From: Brevundimonas vesicularis NBRC 12165 | Lineage (GTDB): Bacteria; Pseudomonadota; Alphaproteobacteria; Caulobacterales; Caulobacteraceae | DNA length: 64,000 nucleotides | NCBI RefSeq assembly: GCF_001592205.1 | Contig: NZ_BCWM01000015.1 | Location: 1-64,000 of the forward strand | Reading direction: 5' to 3' | Shown: piece after piece, positions 53,046 through 62,262 of the stretch | How the letters are laid out: each line of letters starts with the position of its first letter | Position numbering within the stretch: position 1 is the first letter of the stretch | Notes under the pieces: generated by a model | The model's database searches: none | Told to the model about the DNA's origin: nothing | Seen by the model: the letters and a program-made list of their open reading frames with translations, nothing else | Translations under genes and position numbers: made by a program

Positions 53046-55232
53046 TCAGGAAACCGGGAAGCCCCGGACCTTCAGCAGGGCCGCCACGTTCGGGTCGCGA
53101 CCGCGGAAGGCGCGATAGGCTTCGGCGCGATCGGTGGTGTTGCCGGGGGCCAGCATGATCGACTTGAAGCGGCCGGCGATGTCCGGATTGAACACGTCGC
53201 CCGACTCTTCGAAATAGGCCCAGGTGTCGGCGTCCATCGTCTCGGACCACAGATAGCTGTAGTAGCCCGCCGAATAGGCGTCCGACGTGAACAGGTGATT
53301 GAACTGCGGCAGGCGGTGCCGCATCACGATCTCCTTGGGCATGCCGATCCGCGCCAGGCTGGCCTTTTCGAACGCGTCGATATCGGTCGGCGGTACGGCT
53401 TGGGTGTGCAGGTCCATGTCCACGATGGCCGAGGACAGATAGCTGACCGTCGCATAGCCCTGGTTGAAGGTGGCGGCGGCCTCGATCTTGTTGACCAATT
53501 CGGCCGGCATGGCCGCGCCTGTCTGATAGTGCTTCAGATAGCCGTCCAAGATCGGGCGGCTCAGCACCCAGTGCTCGTGCACCTGCGACGGATATTCGAC
53601 GAAGTCGCGCGGCGTGTTGCCGTACGACGGATAGGTCACCACCGACGACAGATAGTGCAGGGCGTGGCCGAACTCGTGGAACAGGGTCTCGGCGTCGTCC
53701 AGCGAGATCAGAACGGGCTCGCCTGGCTCCGGCTTGGTGAAGTTGTTGTTGTTCGAGGCCAGGATGACCTTGGAGCCGTCGAGCTGCGAGAACGACCGAT
53801 AGGTGGTCATCCAGGCGCCCGAACGCTTGCCCGGACGGGCGTAGTCGTCGGTGTAGTACAAACCGATCAGTCGGCCGTCCCGGCTCTTGTCATAGACCTC
53901 GTAGGCCTCGACGTCGGGCTCGAAGGTCGGCACCGATCCCTTGGGCAACTTCTTGAACTGGAAGCCGTACAGGCGTTCGGCCATGGCGAAGGAGCCGGCG
54001 CGGACCGCGTTCAGCTCGAAGTAGGGCTTCAGCTGGTTCTGATCCAGATCGTACTTGGCCTTGCGCACCTTCTCGGCGAAGTAGAGGTAGTCCCACGGCT
54101 CGATGTCGAAGCCGGCGATCGCCTTCATGTCGGCGACTTCCTCGGCGACGCGGGCCTTGGCCGGCGCCCAGACGCGATCCATCAGGGCCTGAGCATTGGC
54201 CGGGGTCTTGGCCATCGTGTCCTGCATGCGCAGTTCGGCGTGGTTGCGATAGCCCAACAGCTTGGCGCGCTGGTCGCGCAGCTTCACGATCTCGGCGATG
54301 GTCGAGTTGGTGTCGTTGGCGTCGCCGTTGTCGCCGCGATTGACGAACTTCTTCCAGACCTGCTCGCGCAGGGCCCGGTCGTCAGCGAAGGTCAGGAAGG
54401 GATCGACCGCCGAACGCGTGTTCAGGATCGCCCAGCCTTGCAGATTGCGGCTGCGCGCGGCGCCGGCGGCGGCGGCCTTGTTGGAGTCTGGCAGGCCCGC
54501 CAGACCGGCTTCGTTCGGGATCAGGGTCCAGGAATTCTCATCGGCGACGACCTTCTGGCCGAAGCGGGTGAAAGCGTTGGACAGGGCGGTGTTGATCCGG
54601 CCCAGTTCGGCCTTGCCGGCCGCGTCCAGATTGGCGCCCGAACGGATGAAGGCGTCTCGGCGACGCTCGGCCAGACGCTTCTGCTGAGCGCTGAGGCCTG
54701 CTGCATCCGCGGTGTCGGCGACGGTCTTGACCCGTTGGAACAGCTTCTCGTTGAAGGTGATCTCGTCCGAAGCAGCCGACAGCAGCGGCGACAGCTCGGT
54801 GTCGACCGCGTCATAGGCTTCGCCGCCGATGTTGGAGGTCATCACGCCATAGACGTTGGACGCCCGGTCCAGCGGCTCGCCGGCCAGCTCCAGCGCCGCC
54901 ATGGTGTTGGCGAACGTCGGGGCCTCGGGGTTGTTCGCGACAGCGGCGATGTCGGCGCGTTGCAGTTCGATGCCTTCCAGCATGGCTTCGCGCAGCTTGG
55001 CCGGCGTCACCTTGTCGAAGGGCGGAACGCCATCATACTTCCCGGTCCAGGCCTGCAGCAGCTCGGCGCGCGGCGTCTGGTTGGGCAGGACGGCGCGGGC
55101 GATGCGCGCTTCCTCGGCGACGCTGGCGGCGGACGGCGCCGCAGCGGACCCGCCCGAGGTCGCGCCCGTGGAAGCGCAGGCCGACAGGGCCATCAGGCTG
55201 CCGCCCGCGATGAGAAGCTGGCGTCTATGCAT
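53046..55232 (-). CDS. M3 family metallopeptidase (peptidyl-dipeptidase Dcp type), lipoprotein
   Basis: 728 residues. The N terminus (MHRRQLLIAGGSLMALSACA) looks like a Tat/lipoprotein signal with lipobox LSAC (Cys19). The catalytic zinc motif HEFGH is in ETLFHEFGHALHYLSS. Dcp-type enzymes remove dipeptides from peptide C termini and are generally periplasmic or cytoplasmic; the signal here indicates the envelope. GGAGC precedes the ATG at 55232. Confidence 0.92.
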   Translation of the reverse strand: MHRRQLLIAGGSLMALSACASTGATSGGSAAAPSAASVAEEARIARAVLPNQTPRAELLQAWTGKYDGVPPFDKVTPAKLREAMLEGIELQRADIAAVANNPEAPTFANTMAALELAGEPLDRASNVYGVMTSNIGGEAYDAVDTELSPLLSAASDEITFNEKLFQRVKTVADTADAAGLSAQQKRLAERRRDAFIRSGANLDAAGKAELGRINTALSNAFTRFGQKVVADENSWTLIPNEAGLAGLPDSNKAAAAGAARSRNLQGWAILNTRSAVDPFLTFADDRALREQVWKKFVNRGDNGDANDTNSTIAEIVKLRDQRAKLLGYRNHAELRMQDTMAKTPANAQALMDRVWAPAKARVAEEVADMKAIAGFDIEPWDYLYFAEKVRKAKYDLDQNQLKPYFELNAVRAGSFAMAERLYGFQFKKLPKGSVPTFEPDVEAYEVYDKSRDGRLIGLYYTDDYARPGKRSGAWMTTYRSFSQLDGSKVILASNNNNFTKPEPGEPVLISLDDAETLFHEFGHALHYLSSVVTYPSYGNTPRDFVEYPSQVHEHWVLSRPILDGYLKHYQTGAAMPAELVNKIEAAATFNQGYATVSYLSSAIVDMDLHTQAVPPTDIDAFEKASLARIGMPKEIVMRHRLPQFNHLFTSDAYSAGYYSYLWSETMDADTWAYFEESGDVFNPDIAGRFKSIMLAPGNTTDRAEAYRAFRGRDPNVAALLKVRGFPVS

Positions 55233-55361
55233 GGAATGCTCCGAAACAAGATCATGGTTGCGATACACTTAGGCGCACGCATCGCCCCCGTCACCTGACG
55301 CGGGGATAAACTTGTCGCCAATCCGGTTGGATACGTCGTCGCACTGTTCTAAAGCCGGGCC

Positions 55362-56219
55362 ATGGCTATTGGCGTTTTCGACTCCGGCGTGGGCGGCCTG
55401 ACCGTCCACCGCGAACTGACCCGACGCTTCCCCCAGCGGGACTTCGTCTATCTGGCCGATCAGGCCCACGCCCCTTATGGCGGGCGCGGCGGCGAAGACA
55501 TCGTCGAACTGACGAAAACCGGTTGCGAGCGTCTGTTCGCGGCCGGCGCCTCCGTCGTCGTCCTGGCCTGCAACACCGCCAGCGCCATTGCGCTTCGCCG
55601 CCTGCAACAGACCTGGCTGCCGGGTCTGCGCGAGCGTCTGGGCCGCCCGGTCAACATCCTGGGCATCATCGTCCCGACCATCGAGGCGGCGACCGGCAAG
55701 CCTTGGAGTTTCGAGGCCGAGCGCCCGCAGGAGGGCGAAAAGGTCGCCTCCATCGACATCACCGGCGTCTTCTGCACCGCCGCCACCGCCATCAGCCGCG
55801 TCTATGAGATCGAGATCGACAAGCGGCGCGAGGACATCGCCGTCTTCTCTGAACCCTGCCCCGGCCTGGCGGGCCTGATCGAACTGGGCGCGCCGCCGGA
55901 GGAGCTGAAGGTGGTGATCGACGACCACGTCGATGCGCTGCGTCGCCGCATCGGCCGCCACCCGGACAAGGCCATCCTGGGCTGCACCCACTATGAGATC
56001 GTCGCCGAACTGTTCGCCCAGGCCCTGCCGGCCGGGACCGTTCTGATCGAACAGCCGACGGCGGTGGCGGATGCGCTGGAGCGCTATTTCAAGGCGCACC
56101 CGGAATACGATCTGGGCGACAGCGGGCGCCGCGACTTCCTGACCACCGGCCAGGCCGGGCCGCAGTCGGAACTGGTGTCCCAGTTCTGGGGCGCGCCGGT
56201 GACGTTCGAACAGGCCTAA
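55362..56219 (+). CDS. murI: Glutamate racemase
   Basis: 285 residues with FDSGVGGLTVHREL, the first catalytic Cys in VLACNTASAIALRRLQ and the second in AILGCTHYEI. It makes D-glutamate for peptidoglycan. Slightly longer than average by a C-terminal extension (DSGRRDFLTTGQAGP onward). It diverges from the M3 peptidase gene; four bases separate its stop from that of the convergent CDF transporter. Confidence 0.95.
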   Translation: MAIGVFDSGVGGLTVHRELTRRFPQRDFVYLADQAHAPYGGRGGEDIVELTKTGCERLFAAGASVVVLACNTASAIALRRLQQTWLPGLRERLGRPVNILGIIVPTIEAATGKPWSFEAERPQEGEKVASIDITGVFCTAATAISRVYEIEIDKRREDIAVFSEPCPGLAGLIELGAPPEELKVVIDDHVDALRRRIGRHPDKAILGCTHYEIVAELFAQALPAGTVLIEQPTAVADALERYFKAHPEYDLGDSGRRDFLTTGQAGPQSELVSQFWGAPVTFEQA

Positions 56220-56223
56220 GGGC

Positions 56224-57213
56224 TCAGCAGCCCGGGCAATCCGGCAGCGGCTCGGTCTCCAGCTGCAAGGTCGTATGGCCGATGGCGTAGCGCTTCGCCA
56301 CCGCCTGGGCCTCGCAGATCAGGGCCGCCGTGTCGGCGCGGTCGTGGACCAGGTGGGCGGTCAGGGCCGTCTCGGTCGTCGATAGTCCCCAGACGTGCAG
56401 ATCATGCACGGCTCGTACGCCCGGCAAGCCGACAAGCGCCTGTTCCAAAGCCGGCACGTCCACGCCCGTCGGGGCGCCGTCCATGGCCAGATTGACCGAG
56501 TCCTTCAGTAGGCCCCAGGTCGACCACAGGATCACGACCACGATCGCCAGGCTGACCAGCGGATCGACCACCGACCAGCCGGTCATCATGATCAGCCCGC
56601 CGGCCAGCACCACGCCCAGCGACACGCCCGCGTCCGCCATCATATGCAGATAGGCGCCGCGCGCATTCAGATCGTGCTGCGACTTCATGAACAGCAGCGC
56701 GGTGCCCAGGTTGATGACGAAGCCGATGCCGGCGACCGCCATGATGACGCCCGAGCCGACCGGCGCAGGCTCGTTGAATCGCCGCACGGCCTCGAACGCG
56801 ATGGCCCCGCAGGCGAAGATCAGCAGCAGCGCATTGCCCAGCGCCGCCAGCACCGTCGCCTTGCCGAACCCATAGGTCCGCCGACCGCCCGCCGCCCCAT
56901 GTGCGCCGCGTCGCGCCAGCCAGGCCGCTCCACCCGCCATGGCCAGGCCCAGCACGTCCGACAGATTATGCCCGGCGTCGGCCAGAAGGGCGGTCGAATC
57001 CGCGATCAGCCCCGCGCCGAACTCGCACGCAACGAACAGCAGATTGACCACCAGTCCGACGGCATAGCGCCAGTCGCCGGTGTCCACCGGGCCGTGGCTA
57101 TGGCCGCCGTGGCCGTGACTGTGCCCGTGGTGGCTGTGAGAATGCCCGTGACCGTGATCCGCATGATCGTGGTCGTGCCGGTGGCTGGGGCTGTGCTCGT
57201 GCGCGGCGTTCAT
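56224..57213 (-). CDS. Cation diffusion facilitator (CDF) metal efflux transporter
   Basis: 329 residues. A His-rich N terminus (alternating His with Asp, Gly and Ser, about residues 4-44) is followed by six membrane segments and a C-terminal cytoplasmic domain. ADSTALLADAGHNLSDVLGL holds the HxxxD metal site of segment 2, and HMMADAGVSLGVVLAGG that of segment 5. It should export Zn2+, Co2+ or Cd2+. The ATG at 57213 is preceded by AGGCGAG. An 11-base inverted repeat lies 40 bases upstream. Confidence 0.92.
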   Translation of the reverse strand: MNAAHEHSPSHRHDHDHADHGHGHSHSHHGHSHGHGGHSHGPVDTGDWRYAVGLVVNLLFVACEFGAGLIADSTALLADAGHNLSDVLGLAMAGGAAWLARRGAHGAAGGRRTYGFGKATVLAALGNALLLIFACGAIAFEAVRRFNEPAPVGSGVIMAVAGIGFVINLGTALLFMKSQHDLNARGAYLHMMADAGVSLGVVLAGGLIMMTGWSVVDPLVSLAIVVVILWSTWGLLKDSVNLAMDGAPTGVDVPALEQALVGLPGVRAVHDLHVWGLSTTETALTAHLVHDRADTAALICEAQAVAKRYAIGHTTLQLETEPLPDCPGC

Positions 57214-57252
57214 GGCTCGCCTATACGCCCTCTGGCGCAACAGCCAAGCCGA

Positions 57253-57283
57253 TACATGATAACGCATTGAATGTTATCATGTA
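57253..57283. promoter_or_regulatory. Palindromic operator before the CDF gene
   Basis: TACATGATAAC (57253-57263) and GTTATCATGTA (57273-57283) form a perfect 11-base inverted repeat with a nine-base spacer. Its unit GTTAT-N3-GTA also occurs before the neighbouring gene (57965-57979). The stretch is AT-rich within a GC-rich setting, as expected of a metal-responsive repressor site such as Zur. Confidence 0.6.
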
Positions 57284-57291
57284 ATATCGCG

Positions 57292-57948
57292 TCAGTGTTG
57301 GTGCATGGCGACGACTAGGCCAAGACCGATCAGGGCCACGCCAAGCACCGCCCCCTCATATCGCGCCCAGCGTTCCAGCCGCAGGATCGAGGCGCCGGCG
57401 CTGGCCAATGCCGTGAAGACCGCCATGCCGGCGATGGTCCCCGTCGCGAACACCACCGTCAGCAGCGCCAGGGCCCCAAGGCCCGCCGAGGCCGACGACA
57501 GATAGATGGGCAGCAGCACTTCGCCCGGCGAGACCGCCATCATGGCGACCAGACCCAGGAAGGCGGCCTTGTCCGACACGGCCGGCTCAGGCGTCTCGAC
57601 CGCAGGACCACCGGCCATGGCCGGGCGCTTCAGGGTCGCGCGCGCCAGATAGAAGGCGCCGAACAGAAACAGCAGCACTGCCGCAAGGTGAGGCAGCACG
57701 CCCTCGATCCACTGATCCAGCGCCAGACCCGCCGCTACGATCAGGCCACCGACCACCGCCGTCGTGGCGATATGGGCCAGGCCCGCCGCCGTCACCGCCA
57801 TCAGGATCCGCGACGGTCGCCAGCCTTGCGCCCGCCCCACAAGCGTGAAGGGCAGCCAGTGGGTCGGCAGGGCCGCATGCAGGAAGGCCGCAACGAAGCC
57901 GCCGCCCAGCAGGGAAAGCATGACGGACTGTTCGGGACCGGGGGACAT
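57292..57948 (-). CDS. Membrane protein resembling NicO/RcnA-type metal efflux proteins
   Basis: 218 residues, six membrane segments. The first segment contains FLHAALPTHWLPF, a His pair spaced like the metal-binding motifs of NicO/UreH-like transporters, and the protein ends MHQH. SPGEVLLPIYLSS and TGTIAGMAVFTALASAGAS are further segments. I infer a metal (Ni/Co/Zn) export role from these His residues and from the CDF gene just downstream in the same direction. Family assignment is not firm. Confidence 0.7.
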   Translation of the reverse strand: MSPGPEQSVMLSLLGGGFVAAFLHAALPTHWLPFTLVGRAQGWRPSRILMAVTAAGLAHIATTAVVGGLIVAAGLALDQWIEGVLPHLAAVLLFLFGAFYLARATLKRPAMAGGPAVETPEPAVSDKAAFLGLVAMMAVSPGEVLLPIYLSSASAGLGALALLTVVFATGTIAGMAVFTALASAGASILRLERWARYEGAVLGVALIGLGLVVAMHQH

Positions 57949-57964
57949 GACCGGCCCTATAGCG

Positions 57965-57979
57965 TGTTACTTTATAACG
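57965..57979. promoter_or_regulatory. Second copy of the metal-operator motif
   Basis: On the minus strand CGTTATAAAGTAACA: GTTAT-N3-GTAA, the same unit as in the palindrome before the CDF gene. It lies 17 bases before the ATG of the NicO-like gene. It agrees with a Zur-type 7-1-7 box at most positions, which is suggestive only. Confidence 0.45.
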
Positions 57980-57997
57980 GTCGAGAAGAATCGGCGA

Positions 57998-59272
57998 TCA
58001 AAGCCAATCGGCGAACGGCTCGCGGTCCAGCATCTCTTCATACGTCGGACGTGGCCGGATCACGGCCCACTGATCGCCATCCACCAGCACCTCGGGAATC
58101 AGGGGCCGGCTGTTGTATTCGCTGGACATCACCGCGCCGTAAGCCCCCGCGCCGGTGAAGACGATCAGGTCCTCGGCCTCCAGCGGCGGCAGCGCGCGGT
58201 CACGCGCGAAGGTGTCGCCCGTCTCGCACACCGGCCCGACCACGTCATAGGCCGTCGCCCCACCCTCGCGCGGATTGACCGGCTGGATGTCGTGGAAGGC
58301 GTCGTACAGGGCCGGCCGCATCAGGTCGTTCATCGCCGCGTCCAGCACCAGAAAGCGCCGTCCGTCCGAGCGTTCGTTGACCTGGATCACCTGGCTGAGC
58401 AGCACGCCGGCGTTGGCGGCCAGCAGCCGACCCGGCTCGAACGCCGCCTCAACGTCCAGCCCGTTCAGAACCCGCGCGGCCATGGCGACATACTCGGCCG
58501 GCGACGGCGGCTCGGTCCCACCGGAATACGGCACGCCTAGCCCGCCCCCCAGATCCAGGCGGGTCACGGCATGACCCTGCGCCCGCAGTTTGCGCGTCAT
58601 GTCCGCCAAGACCTCGAAGGCGGCCTTCAGCGGCTCAAGGTCGGTGATCTGGCTGCCGATATGGCAGGCCAAGCCCACCGGCGTGACATGGGGCGAGGCC
58701 GAGGCGCGGGCATAGAGGTCCATCGCCTCCTCGACCGGCACGCCGAACTTGTCGCCCTTGCCGCCCGTGGTGATCTTGGCGTGGCCGCCCGCGCCCACGT
58801 TCGGATTGACCCGGACGGCGATGGCCGGCGACGCATCCATCATGGCTGCAACGGCGATCAGCCGATCCAGCTCGGCGCCGGATTCGACGTTGATCTGACG
58901 CACGCCGACGCTGATGGCAAAGGCCATTTCCACATCGGTCTTGCCGACGCCGGAGAAGATGATCCGGTCGGGCGGCACGCCGGCGGCCAAGGCGCGGCGG
59001 ATTTCGCCCTCGGAGACGGTGTCTGCGCCGGACCCCAGTTTCGCCAGGGTCGCCAACACCGAAAGGTTGGAGTTGGCCTTAACCGCAAAGGCGATCAGGG
59101 CCTCGCCCAAAGCGTCCCGATGCGCATCGGCGGCAGCGCGCAGCAGGCCGTAATGCCGCTTCAGCGTCGCGGTCGAATAGACATAAGCCGGCGTGCCGAC
59201 CTCGTCCGCGATCAGCTCCAGCGGCACGCCCTCAGCATGGAGGGCGCCGTCCTTCAGGTCGAAATGGTGCAA
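57998..59272 (-). CDS. lysA: Diaminopimelate decarboxylase
   Basis: 424 residues, PLP fold III. The cofactor Lys is in FAVKANSNLSVLATL; later come NVESGAELDRLIAVA, HIGSQITDLEPLKAAF, VGPVCETGDTFARDR and GAYGAVMSSEYNSRP. It converts meso-diaminopimelate to lysine. The start is TTG (MHHFDLKDG), one base after the stop of the small lipoprotein gene. The order argH-lipoprotein-lysA is conserved in alphaproteobacteria. Confidence 0.96.
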   Translation of the reverse strand: MHHFDLKDGALHAEGVPLELIADEVGTPAYVYSTATLKRHYGLLRAAADAHRDALGEALIAFAVKANSNLSVLATLAKLGSGADTVSEGEIRRALAAGVPPDRIIFSGVGKTDVEMAFAISVGVRQINVESGAELDRLIAVAAMMDASPAIAVRVNPNVGAGGHAKITTGGKGDKFGVPVEEAMDLYARASASPHVTPVGLACHIGSQITDLEPLKAAFEVLADMTRKLRAQGHAVTRLDLGGGLGVPYSGGTEPPSPAEYVAMAARVLNGLDVEAAFEPGRLLAANAGVLLSQVIQVNERSDGRRFLVLDAAMNDLMRPALYDAFHDIQPVNPREGGATAYDVVGPVCETGDTFARDRALPPLEAEDLIVFTGAGAYGAVMSSEYNSRPLIPEVLVDGDQWAVIRPRPTYEEMLDREPFADWL

Positions 59273-59273
59273 C

Positions 59274-59504
59274 TTACCGCGGGTCGTTCTGGGCGGCGCC
59301 GGCGCCGATCGGGTTGGACGGGCCGCCGTCGATCGGCACGCTGCTGGACGGACGGTTCATGGTCGCCGGCTCGGGCAGCCCCGGCGCTCGGCTGCTGCGC
59401 GGCGCACGCTCGGTCTCGCGCACCGGCGATTCCAGATCGGCCATCCGGCCGCAGGCGGAGGTCAGAAGGGCAAGCGCGCCCGCGACGATGAGGGTCTTCT
59501 TCAC
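59274..59504 (-). CDS. lptM: Small lipoprotein of the LptM (YifL) type
   Basis: 76 residues from a GTG start: [20 protein letters not shown], lipobox TSAC (Cys18), then a short disordered Pro/Ser-rich tail. In E. coli, LptM helps the LPS translocon LptD/E mature, and its gene precedes dapF; here the protein sits between argH and lysA, the analogous amino-acid context. Its start overlaps the argH stop (GTGA). Assignment rests on size, lipobox and position. Confidence 0.8.
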   Translation of the reverse strand: MKKTLIVAGALALLTSACGRMADLESPVRETERAPRSSRAPGLPEPATMNRPSSSVPIDGGPSNPIGAGAAQNDPR

Positions 59505-60940
59505 AGGCGGTCTCTCCAGTCGGCGATGCGCGCACGGACCTGTTCCGGCGCGGTTCCCCCATAGCTTTGGCGGCTTTGGCACGAAGCCTCGGCGGTCAGC
59601 ACCTTGTAAACCGCTTCGGTGATCCCCGGCTCCAGTTTCTGCATTTCTTCCAGCGGCAGTTGCGACAGATCCACGCCCAACCCCTCCGCCCGTTTGACCG
59701 CCGCCCCCGTCACATGGTGCGCCTTCCTGAACGGCAGGTTCAGTTCGCGCACCAGCCAGTCGGCTAGGTCCGTCGCAGTCGAAAAGCCCGCGCCCGCCGC
59801 CTGGGCCATTCGTTCGGTGTTGGGTTGCAGGGCCGAAACCATCGCCGTCATCGCGACCAGGGCCAGATCCAGGGCGTCGAAGGCCTCAAACACCGGCGGC
59901 TTGTCCTCCTGCATATCCTTGGAATAGGCCAGCGGCAGGCCTTTCATCACCGTGGACAGGGCGACCAGAGACCCCATGATCCGCCCGGTCTTGGCCCGCA
60001 CCAGTTCGGCGGCATCCGGATTGCGCTTCTGCGGCATGATCGACGAGCCGGTGGTCAGGTCGTCGGGCAGGCTGGCGAAACCGAACATCGGCGTCATCCA
60101 GACCACGATCTCCTCAGCCAAGCGCGACAGATGCCCGGCCGTGATCGAGGCGGCGGCCAGGCTTTCCAGCGCAAAGTCGCGGTCCGACACGGCGTCCAGG
60201 CTATTAGCCATCGGCCTGTCGAAACCCAGATCCGCCGCCGTCGCCTGACGATCGATGGGGAAGGGCGAACCGGCCAGGGCCGCCGCCCCCAGCGGGCTTT
60301 CATTCATCCGGGCGCGGGCGTCGGCGAACCGCCCCGCATCGCGGCCGAACATCTCGACATAGGCCATCAGATGGTGACCCAGGGTCACCGGCTGGGCGGT
60401 CTGCAAATGGGTGAAGCCGGGCATCAGGTCGCCGGCATGCTGTTCGGCGCGCGTCAGAAGCGCAGCCTGCAAGGCCTTCAACTGCGCGACCGAGCGATCG
60501 CAGGCGTCGCGCACCCACAGGCGGAAATCGACCGCGACCTGATCGTTGCGGCTGCGCGCCGTGTGCAGCCGGCCCGACGGCTCGCCGATCAGTTCATTGA
60601 GGCGCGCCTCCACATTCATGTGGATGTCCTCGAACTGGTCGCGGAACGGGAAGGTCCCGGCCTCGATCTCGGACTGGATGACCTCCAGCCCGCCCAGGAT
60701 CGCGTCCGCATCGGCCTGCGCGATGATGCCCTGTTTGGCCAGCATGCGGCAGTGGGCCCGCGATCCGGCCAGATCCTGACGCCACAGGCGCTGGTCCACG
60801 CCGATGGAGACGTTGATCGCCTGCATGATCTCGGCGGGGCGCGACGAAAAGCGTCCGCCCCACATGTCTTGACCCGCGGGCTTCACCGGCGCAGTCGAAC
60901 CGCCGGATGGATTGGCGTCGGAAGAAGGTGTTTCGGTCAT
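59501..60940 (-). CDS. argH: Argininosuccinate lyase
   Basis: 479 residues. The fumarase/lyase signature [17 protein letters not shown] is present, with [20 protein letters not shown] at the N terminus and [14 protein letters not shown] (substrate binding). It splits argininosuccinate into arginine and fumarate. About 30 extra residues precede the family start ([20 protein letters not shown]). Its ATG (60938-60940) overlaps the ATG of the TlpA gene on the other strand by two bases. Confidence 0.95.
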   Translation of the reverse strand: MTETPSSDANPSGGSTAPVKPAGQDMWGGRFSSRPAEIMQAINVSIGVDQRLWRQDLAGSRAHCRMLAKQGIIAQADADAILGGLEVIQSEIEAGTFPFRDQFEDIHMNVEARLNELIGEPSGRLHTARSRNDQVAVDFRLWVRDACDRSVAQLKALQAALLTRAEQHAGDLMPGFTHLQTAQPVTLGHHLMAYVEMFGRDAGRFADARARMNESPLGAAALAGSPFPIDRQATAADLGFDRPMANSLDAVSDRDFALESLAAASITAGHLSRLAEEIVVWMTPMFGFASLPDDLTTGSSIMPQKRNPDAAELVRAKTGRIMGSLVALSTVMKGLPLAYSKDMQEDKPPVFEAFDALDLALVAMTAMVSALQPNTERMAQAAGAGFSTATDLADWLVRELNLPFRKAHHVTGAAVKRAEGLGVDLSQLPLEEMQKLEPGITEAVYKVLTAEASCQSRQSYGGTAPEQVRARIADWRDRL

Positions 60941-61604
60941 GAGCGGCTCAAGAAAGGCGATCTGGGCGGTCGTCGGCGCGGTCGTCGTCGTCAGCACCAT
61001 CGCCGGCGCCGGCGGCATGGCGATGTCGCTATACGCCAATCATCGGCAGAAGGCGCAAGTCGAACAGACCACAACCGCCGCCGAGGCGCCGAAAAGCGAT
61101 CTGGCGCGCTTCGCGGTCGGATCCCTGGCCGCGATATCGACCCCGGCCGAGTCGAAACAGGCGCCCGAATACGCGTTCCGCGATCGCACGGGCACAGCCG
61201 TCCGCTTCTCGGCCTTCCAGGGCAAGGTCGTGGTCGTGAACCTGTGGGCGATGTGGTGCGCGCCCTGCAAGGCGGAAATGCCCACGCTTCAGGCGCTGGC
61301 GAAAGCCTATGAGGCGAACGAGGATCTGGTCGTCCTCCCGATCAACGTGGACGCCACACCCGAAGCCGCAGCCGAGGCGAAACGCTTCTTGGCCGACCAC
61401 GCGCCCCTGCCGTTCTACAGTGACGCCAAATTCCAGCTGCCGTTCGAGTTTCCCGGCAAGGGCGCCATGCCGCAGACCATTATGTTGGATCGTCAGGGCC
61501 GCATTCGGGCTGTCATGAAGGGTGAGGCGGACTGGTCCAGCCAAGAAGCCCGCGCTTTGATCGATGCGATCCTGGCGGAAGGCGGCGCGCCGCCCCACGC
61601 CTGA
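60939..61604 (+). CDS. TlpA-family membrane-anchored thioredoxin-like protein
   Basis: 221 residues. One N-terminal membrane segment ([19 protein letters not shown]) is followed by a periplasmic thioredoxin domain with [13 protein letters not shown] (active-site CAPC) and [19 protein letters not shown]. It should act as a disulfide reductase in the periplasm, for example in cytochrome c maturation. AAGAAGG precedes the ATG; a TTG nine codons earlier is in frame. The gene starts inside the argH start region. Confidence 0.9.
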   Translation: MSGSRKAIWAVVGAVVVVSTIAGAGGMAMSLYANHRQKAQVEQTTTAAEAPKSDLARFAVGSLAAISTPAESKQAPEYAFRDRTGTAVRFSAFQGKVVVVNLWAMWCAPCKAEMPTLQALAKAYEANEDLVVLPINVDATPEAAAEAKRFLADHAPLPFYSDAKFQLPFEFPGKGAMPQTIMLDRQGRIRAVMKGEADWSSQEARALIDAILAEGGAPPHA

Positions 61605-61610
61605 TCGTCT

Positions 61611-61922
61611 TTAGTTGCTGTTCGCCGGAACGCGCTGGTCGGTCGCGGGATTGATCGCGCCGGGTTTTCCGTCGGCCGCCGCTTCGGCCTGTTCGGTTTC
61701 GAGCTTGTCGGCGACCTTGCCGGCGCCGCTCTCGACCGCCTGCGCCGCCTTCATCGCGCCGCCTTCGATCACTTCTCCGGCCTGAGACGCGACATCGGCC
61801 GTCTTGTCGGCCGCAGCCTCGGCATGCGCCTCGGTCTTTTCCTGCTCGGCCTGGGTGCAGGCGGCAGCACCCAGCGTCATTGCGGCGACGGCCGCCATCA
61901 GGGCTTTGGTTCGGATCGTCAC
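61611..61922 (-). CDS. Small Ala/Glu-rich lipoprotein
   Basis: 103 residues. Signal MTIRTKALMAAVAAMTLGAA with lipobox GAAAC (Cys22), then a helical Ala/Glu/Lys stretch resembling apolipoprotein- or LEA-like repeats (KTADVASQAGEVIEGGAMKA) and a short tail. No known domain. It converges on the TlpA gene with six bases between. Function unknown. Confidence 0.72.
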   Translation of the reverse strand: MTIRTKALMAAVAAMTLGAAACTQAEQEKTEAHAEAAADKTADVASQAGEVIEGGAMKAAQAVESGAGKVADKLETEQAEAAADGKPGAINPATDQRVPANSN

Positions 61923-61997
61923 GACGAAACTCCGGTCAAGGTTGAAAGCTCGACCGGAAAACGCAGCACAACGGCGCAGGTTGCAGCGGGAATGAGG

Positions 61998-62074
61998 TGG
62001 TGACTGGAGGCGGGATCGAACCGCCGACCTGTGGGTTATGAATCCACCGCTCTAACCATCTGAGCTACCCAGTC
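61998..62074 (-). tRNA. tRNA with anticodon CAT (probably elongator Met)
   Basis: Cloverleaf on the minus strand: acceptor GACTGGG/TCCAGTC (last pair G-U), D stem GCTC/GAGC, anticodon stem GTGGA/CCCAC with an A-C mismatch next to the loop, loop TTCATAA, T arm GGCGG-TTCGATC-CCGCC, discriminator A and encoded CCA. CAT may also be tRNA-Ile2 with lysidine; the overall form favours elongator Met. It is not initiator: the three consecutive G-C pairs at the anticodon stem are absent. Confidence 0.85.
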
Positions 62075-62196
62075 CCGGGCCCTGCGCGAGGCCGGGGCCA
62101 GCGCGAAAGAGGCGTGCCTATATCGCCGTCAGGCGCGCGGTTCAAGTCGTCTCGGACCAGAACCTGCGGCGATAGAGCGCAAGACGCCCTGCGGCA

Positions 62197-62222
62197 GGAA
62201 CGGTAACGCTGGCCTCGCCGTT
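62197..62222 (+). promoter_or_regulatory. EcfG/sigma-T-type general stress promoter
   Basis: GGAAC (62197-62201), 17-base spacer, CGTT (62219-62222): exact consensus. It lies 41 bases before the ATG of the PQQ sugar dehydrogenase. Confidence 0.72.
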
Positions 62223-62262
62223 TTGTAAAGACTGCCTACAGCCCAGCCGGAGCTCGCCCTTC

